Positions 58,075 through 64,000 of a stretch of 64,000 nt of DNA are shown here, one piece after another. Position 1 is the first letter of the stretch. Each line of letters begins with the position of its first letter. The notes under the pieces were generated by a model. It was given only the letters and a program-made list of their open reading frames with translations. It was not told the DNA's origin and searched no databases. The stretch spans positions 48,548,571 to 48,612,570 of the forward strand of contig CM073891.1 of NCBI GenBank assembly GCA_037176705.1. Direction: 5' to 3'. A program made the position numbers and the translations under genes. Origin of the DNA: Molossus alvarezi (Eukaryota; Chordata; Mammalia; Chiroptera; Molossidae).

Positions 58075-60423
58075 AAATAGAGCAGTTGTTCTTTATAAAG
58101 AAAAGCAAAAATATGTTTAGACTTCAATGGACAACAAAAGTCAAAAGCATGATCATCTTTGACAACTGGTTCAGCATAATGAGAAAAGTTGAACACGTTT
58201 GCTACACTCTATAGGACATGGAAAAGAATCTTCTTTGTTTAGCAAATAAGTATCTCCAAGGCTCTCACTGTTCAGTGCTTTATGAATATATTTTCTCCAA
58301 ATCTCAGTACTTATAATAAATGATTATTGGAATTATATTATTTTCTAATAAAATCATAATATGAAAAAGATAAAATGTTAAAAGTAACTTTAAATTGCCT
58401 CATATTCCCACATTGTATGAGAATATTTCTAGAACACAAGTCAGACAGTTTAGATTTTTCAGCTAAGAAATTACCTCTCAATGTAGCTCGTAACAAAAAT
58501 ATCATTCTAATTGTTATTGACCCAGAGCACTTAGAGGAGCAAAGCATCTCCTGTTTACTAATCCAACAATTAAGATAATCAGAATAAAGAGCATTAATAT
58601 CTATCACAGAAATGATTTACTTACAAACTGATTCCTAATTTGGGGTAAAAAATACCACATTTTTGTGAACATTATACAGTGAGTGTAGATGGTTACCCTC
58701 TTTCAGATGTACCACATACAACTAGATCTATATATTAGCGTGTTGTCAATAATCAAGTAACTGAAATAGAAATTAATTAAGCATGTGCTATACATAAGGC
58801 CTTGTATTAGACACCGAGAGAAAGTAAAATTCTTGCCTTTGGAATTTCAAGTCTAGCTAAAGTGACAGCTGCGTGTCATAACAACGAATCATAAACCTTA
58901 TGTAGCTGTAGAACACCTTTGAATGGTACAGCTTTGGATGGCATATATAAGGAAATCAATGACTTAAAATAACACTAGTCATATCAGTTAACAGTCCCAA
59001 ACCATTGTTCATAGTTCCTATTGGATGCCTTAGCACATGTCCCTAAAAGCATCTGTACCCTCTTCCCTCTGTGAGCATCTTCCAGCGTTCTCTCACTAAG
59101 AATAGTTACCATCCCTGACCAAGGTCTCTTTTATACTCAAGCAGAAACATTCTGCCATGTTCCAGTAAATATGTGATCGTGCTTTGTTGCTGACTTGATG
59201 TTTCACAATATGCCTCTTGGGTGACAAGGATTAAAGAAGACCAGCATAAGCGAAAACAATGAGGAGCAGCAGTAGTCAGCAACTATTCTACAGAAGAGGG
59301 ATTCAAATTGGGTCTTGAAGGATAGATAGAATTTGGATAGGAGAGAAGGGATTTATGACATCAAGAGCAGTGTGAGCAAAGGCCTTTGGCTGAGAAAGCA
59401 CAAGATTTATTTGAGGGCCAATGAAGTACACCTATAAGACAGGGGTGATAAATTTGACAAGCTTAAAAAATTAGAAGAGCTTACAAAAATGTTAAACTTA
59501 CAAATTAAATACAAATTTAATACATTTAAAATATCAGGCTAAGAAATTTCAAATCTCCTCTACAAACAAAGCGAAGCCCCTGAACATTTACTAGCGATGC
59601 TTTGTTCTGATGACACCATGAGGGAGGGGAGGGAAGGATAGTGGAGTTATCCAGAGCAAATAAAACATTGAAGGGGAGTGTATAAGAGACCAGGCTGGAG
59701 ATGAGAAGGTTCCAGACAAGAATTATGAAAGGAAAAATCATCAGATTGAGGAAACAATATAAAAGAAGCAAACAATATGTTGTGGCTTATAGTATATAGA
59801 ATTTTTTACTAACTTTTAAAAAATTAATATTTATTTATTTTTCTAGCTTTTTAAAGATAGTTAACAAATAAAATTACATATATATTTAAGGGGTACAATG
59901 TGATAATTATATAGGAATATTTTTAAAAGCTGAACTCATAAATTCAGAAAGTGGAGTGGTGGCTATTCTCTTTTGTGACTGAAAAAAACAGTACTTTTTT
60001 TTTACAAAAATGTATTAATTTTCCAACCTCTATCTACCCACCCACTCAATGAAAATTACATGAGTGATTCTGCTCAGAATCAAGTGCTGCATTTTATTTG
60101 AAAGGTCAGTTTCCTATCTTTTATATCATTTTCCCCCAACCCATACCACCACCACCACTCTAGCACACACACACAAACAGGGAACCAGGTTAGGGAAATA
60201 AAAATAAAAACTTTGGAATTGGAAAAATCTGGGTTTGAAATCTACTTCTGCTACTTTGTGATATCAAGAATTAAAATATTGACATTCAGCTATTTTGATT
60301 GTAGAACTGAAATGGCACTACCTTATAGCATAATGATCATTTAAATTGTGCCCCTTACAGTGATTGTTATTAAAAAAGCACACAATTAATATGTATTGAA
60401 TGAATTTCTTATTTTAAACTATA
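58075..60423. other. unique AT-rich DNA with traces of old repeats
   Basis: 59280-59420 ('gggattcaaattgggtcttg aaggatagatagaa') resembles an ancient repeat I cannot name. 59815-59920 may be an antisense L1 3'UTR scrap. (ACC)n-like words at 60146-60158. No gene. Confidence 0.4.
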
Positions 60424-60433
60424 TAAATTTGTT

Positions 60434-60656
60434 TTTTTTATTTTTTTTTTTCCTTTATTGATTTTTAGAGAAAGAAGAAGGGAGAGAAAGAGAAAGAGAG
60501 GAACATCAATGAGAGAGAACATCAATAGGCTGCCTCCTGTATGCCCCTCACTGGGGATCAGGCCCATATCTTGGGAATGTGTCCTGACCGGGAATCGAAC
60601 CAGCGATCTCTTGGTGCATGGCTCGAAGTTCAACCACTGAGCCACACCAGCTGGAC
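60434..60656 (-). mobile_element. Ves SINE, antisense
   Basis: Minus-strand head gtccagctggtgtggctcag, B box ggttcgattcc, tail tttattgatttttagag on plus. Imperfect duplication taaatttgtt / tagatttgtt (60424-60433, 60657-60666). Confidence 0.93.
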
Positions 60657-60666
60657 TAGATTTGTT

Positions 60667-62547
60667 ACTTATAAAACTCAGGAATGTTTTCTTTTTATCT
60701 CTAGCTAAAATATTAGTTTTCCTTTCATAAATTAAAAAATATACTTTTTTCACCTCTCTTTGTTTAACAAGTTTGGTATAGTATAAATTATATCCACTGG
60801 CAAATCTTTCCTCAACTTAATGGTTTATTTACTTGATGATTACTCTCCTCATTAAATTCTACTGATATTATGTAATCCACATCAAATCATAAAGTGTTCA
60901 TGAATGTTACATAATGTTAAACTAAATACCTTACTTAGCTTTCCTTTAGAACTCTTTGAAACACAAGCAGAGAAAGTATATTTATATACAAATATAAGTT
61001 TAAGTTGAAAACATAATTATTAACATATAAAAAGCCTACTAATTGACACACTGTTGATAGATGTTAGTTACCTAATATATGAAGAAGTAAAGGATAATTT
61101 GAATGTTATGTGTTTTACTTTTGGCACAAAAACTGTGACATTTCAATGTGGCAATGGCTGAAATATGTTCCTTCTAAGAATAAATCTTCTAAAGTTAACT
61201 TTGCCAATCACGAGGCATTTCTACCTCACACTCCAAAAAAATGCCAAATTTGTTAATTTGGAGATCATCCTCCCCAGAGCTATCATGGAGTCTATACTTC
61301 TTTTAGGAGATATCTAAGTGTCTCACTGATAAAAACGAAAATTCAAATAAACCCACACTTTATTTCTGAAAAGATAATATCACTACTTTTTTGTGTGACT
61401 CAGAGCCAAAAGAACAATGCAATTTTAATCAAACAAACAAGTTGACTGGAAATAATGAAGAATAACTCAAATAACTGTATTTGGTTCTTTAAGAACTAAA
61501 GGGAAAAGTTTTGTTAGAGTTGAAAAACTGTGTCATGAAAATTCAACCAACATGGTTCATTATAATTTTTCTAATCATGGAGAATAAATAATAATTTACT
61601 TCTGATTGTGCACTGTATAGCACTTTCTATAATCCATCTAAGTGATGAGTGCAGTGTTACTCAAAGAAGAAAAGATAAGATACCATTTCAACAAACTTTA
61701 TTTATATATTTGCATACCAAAAAGGCATGTTTTATTTTCCTATGTAAGCATGCTAAATGCCTTATAAATACAATCATCTGGCATTCATAAGTTAAATATG
61801 TCTATTAAAATCAAACTTTCCAAGGAATCTGAAACTATTACCCTGAAATTTTTAAAAGGTGATCATTAGGAATACTGATTGGCTAACCTGAGAAAAGTAC
61901 ACCAACAGGCTCTTTCTAAAGCTATAAACATTTGAATTTTTTTTTGCCATTATTAAAAGAGCAATTATTGATTTTGAAAAGATGAACTATCTGTAATATG
62001 TTCCAATCTATTTTAATAATACTATACTAATGAATTAAAATGAAAATTAAAAGTTACTTCTATGTTTGTCTGTAAGGTTAGGTTATCATCACAAAAATAC
62101 CTTCTTAAAAGAGGAGACATTAACACTTTGAAAATATACCAATGGACAAAGACAGAAGTTAAGGAAAAATTAGACTTAAAAACAAACTAAATGTTCATCA
62201 CTAAGAGAATGTATACATTACATGATACATTCATAAAATGTAGTAAACCAGCCTATATACAACAGTTAAAATGAATGATTTAGAGATACATGTATCCTCA
62301 CGGATTAAACTTCAAAAGAATATTTTGTATTGTTTATGAATACATACATGTATAATAAAATACAAAATCTTGTTTAGAATGAAAAATACCAAATTTAGGA
62401 TGGAGGAAGGTAACTAAATCAAACAGGAATACATAAGGTGCTTTACCTGGACCCATAATGATAATGTAGCCAAAGCAAATTAGGTTACATATTAAGATTT
62501 AACAAGATTGGATGGGATGATCATTATGTTATTCTTTTCATACTTGA
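60667..62547. other. 1.9 kb of unique AT-rich DNA
   Basis: No gene or named repeat recognised. Confidence 0.5.
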
Positions 62548-62564
62548 AATAGTACCAAATTTTT

Positions 62565-62855
62565 TTGTTTGTTTGTTAATCCTCACCTGAGGATTTTTCT
62601 CTACTGATTTTTTTTACAGACTGGAACGGGGGGAGGGAGGAAAGAGAAAGGAAGGAAGGAAGGAAGGAAGGAAGGAAGGAAGGAAGGAAGGAAGGAAGGA
62701 AGTCAATGTTAGAGAGACACATGGATTGGTTGCCTCCCACACGCAGACAGGGTAGAACCTGCAACCCAGGTACATGTCCTTGAAAGAGAATTGAATCCGT
62801 GTCCATGTCGGTGCACAGGCCGAGACTCTAACCACTGAGGCATACCGGCCAGGGC
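62565..62855 (-). mobile_element. Ves SINE, antisense, with GGAA expansion
   Basis: Minus-strand head gccctggccggtatgcctcag; tail aatcctcacctgaggat on plus. The CT-rich segment has been replaced by a GGAA repeat. Imperfect duplication agtaccaaattt / agtgccaaattt. Confidence 0.93.
62648..62702. repeat. (GGAA)13 microsatellite
   Basis: About 13 uninterrupted GGAA units inside the SINE; a serine/phenylalanine/leucine/proline repeat frame on the minus strand is its translation. Confidence 0.96.
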
Positions 62856-62869
62856 AAGCAGTGCCAAAT

Positions 62870-63410
62870 TTTAAAATGCTTTTCAAAATAATTGGTCTTA
62901 AAGATTATAATTAGCATAAGCAAGCAACAGCAATGTGAAGGAGTATCTAGGTTGCATCAAGATGTCAGAAGAGCCCCAAAAGAATCACAATCCTGCCTAC
63001 AAAAATAAGTCCTCACTCGGACATATATAATAAAGGATATTCACATTCATCCTTTCATGTGTATTCCAGAAACTACTTGTGGTAATATAAGCATTAACTA
63101 ATCTACAACTGCCAAAAATATGAAAGGGAGAGAAATAATCCTTTGCTCACTAGAAATGGCATGAAGCAAATTCAGTGTAATTTCTGCTGCTTTAGTTAAT
63201 AACTCTATCTCTATTTTTACTCAAAAAACAAATTATCAGAAAACACCCATTAAAATAAGGAGGTAATTCTAGGGGAAACATTAATCTGCACTAATTTACT
63301 TGTTTACAAAAGTTATTCACAAATATTAATCCTCTATAATCTGGAGAGTGACATCGCATGGCACTTTTTTCTGGCTCTCTCTACTTAACATCAGAATTTG
63401 GCATTCTCCA
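62870..63410. other. unique AT-rich DNA
   Basis: No gene or repeat recognised. Confidence 0.45.
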
Positions 63411-63690
63411 CCGTTCAGAGACTTTAGGTATGCCATTCCTTCTGCCTGAATTGCCCTTCATGCTCCATAAGCCATTTACTTCTCATTTTATTGGTCTCAG
63501 CTAAAATGATCCAATCTCAAAGAGGCCTTCAGGGAACCAAGCTATTTTAGTAGTATTCACTTATGTACTTATTTCCCTCTCTCCCCCATACATTGGAACT
63601 GGAGTGTTCCAGTACCCATTTCATTCAAGGAGGGTTAGAACCTGATGCAACGTCTGGCATATAATGAGGGTCCAATGGATATAGTCTGAT
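63411..63690 (+). repeat. L2-like LINE 3' end
   Basis: 'atgccattccttctgcctga attg', 'aaagaggccttcagggaacc' and 'gcaacgtctggcatataatg' follow the L2 3' end layout closely. Confidence 0.7.
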
Positions 63691-64000
63691 TAAATTTGAT
63701 ATTTTTAATATACTTCACAATTATGTAATTACAAATCCCTGTGTGGTGGGAACTTCTATAAAACATCTGTAATTTACTCCTGTTGCACTATGTATTTTTC
63801 TTACGGATTATAGAACTAATAATAACTTAGTGAGTGGTCAAAGTGCTTGAAACAGTGCCTAGAATAAAAGAAGCATGATATAAAATTATGACCAGAAAAA
63901 CATTCAGAGATCATCTACTTATTCCCTGCTCTAGTAACCATCATTAATTTTACACACAAATCATTATTTTTTCCAGGATTTATATGACATACAATTACAA
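63691..64000. other. unique AT-rich DNA with MIR-like scrap
   Basis: 'gaaacagtgcctagaataaa' near 63849 resembles the MIR 3' end; otherwise nothing. Confidence 0.35.

Noticed and set aside
62648..62702. FLPS-type repeat protein frame
   Set aside because: Direct translation of the GGAA microsatellite.

Overview
The window is 64 kb of AT-rich nuclear DNA from a mammal, most probably a bat of the vesper-bat group (Yangochiroptera, likely Vespertilionidae). The main evidence is about 30 copies of a tRNA-derived SINE of the Ves type: a tRNA-like head with A and B boxes, a CT-rich middle and an A-rich tail, many copies flanked by 10-19 bp target-site duplications. Two copies of a short TA-flanked mariner/Tigger-like DNA transposon also fit a vesper bat. 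I found no convincing cellular exon, tRNA, rRNA or CpG-island promoter. The open reading frames are short and fall in repeats or have no recognisable similarity, so this is intergenic or deep intronic DNA.

Layout. 1-8.1 kb: unique AT-rich DNA with an LTR-like block (~1.85-2.3 kb), an L2-like piece, an antisense MLT1 LTR (3.1-3.5 kb), two opposed Ves SINEs and MIRs. 8.1-11.83 kb: an old sense L1 ORF2/3'UTR fragment, interrupted by a decayed 811-bp retrovirus-like element (8404-9214), by two SINEs and by two stretches resembling other L1 3' ends. 11.85-20 kb: SINEs, an L2, a mariner foldback element with a pentanucleotide core (15439-15744), a MER5-like relic split by a SINE, and a GC-richer LTR-like block (~18.0-18.8 kb). 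20-33 kb: MIRs, L2, MaLR LTRs, SINEs and the second mariner copy (30600-30778). 33-48 kb: mostly unique AT-rich sequence, with one 5'-truncated L1 (37.06-37.59 kb) and SINEs.

48.66-55.52 kb holds a near full-length L1 on the minus strand. It has a 5'UTR starting with a YY1-type site, tandem ~55-70 bp units in the 5'UTR, a degraded ORF1, a 45-bp spacer and an ORF2 of 1,271 codons once a SINE and its duplicated target are subtracted. It carries stops and frameshifts and is inactive as a protein source. Older L1 sequence flanks it on both sides (48.25-48.65 and 55.52-56.65 kb). 56.65-64 kb: a MIR, an inverted pair of SINEs, more SINEs (one with a GGAA microsatellite) and an L2.

No new gene system is visible. 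The most unusual observation is a 19-nt insertion inside the SINE at 31241-31511. It matches, with short flanking homology (26 bp, one mismatch), sequence 1.1 kb downstream, which is the signature of a templated insertion. Repeat family names come from memory of consensus sequences and were not checked with a database.
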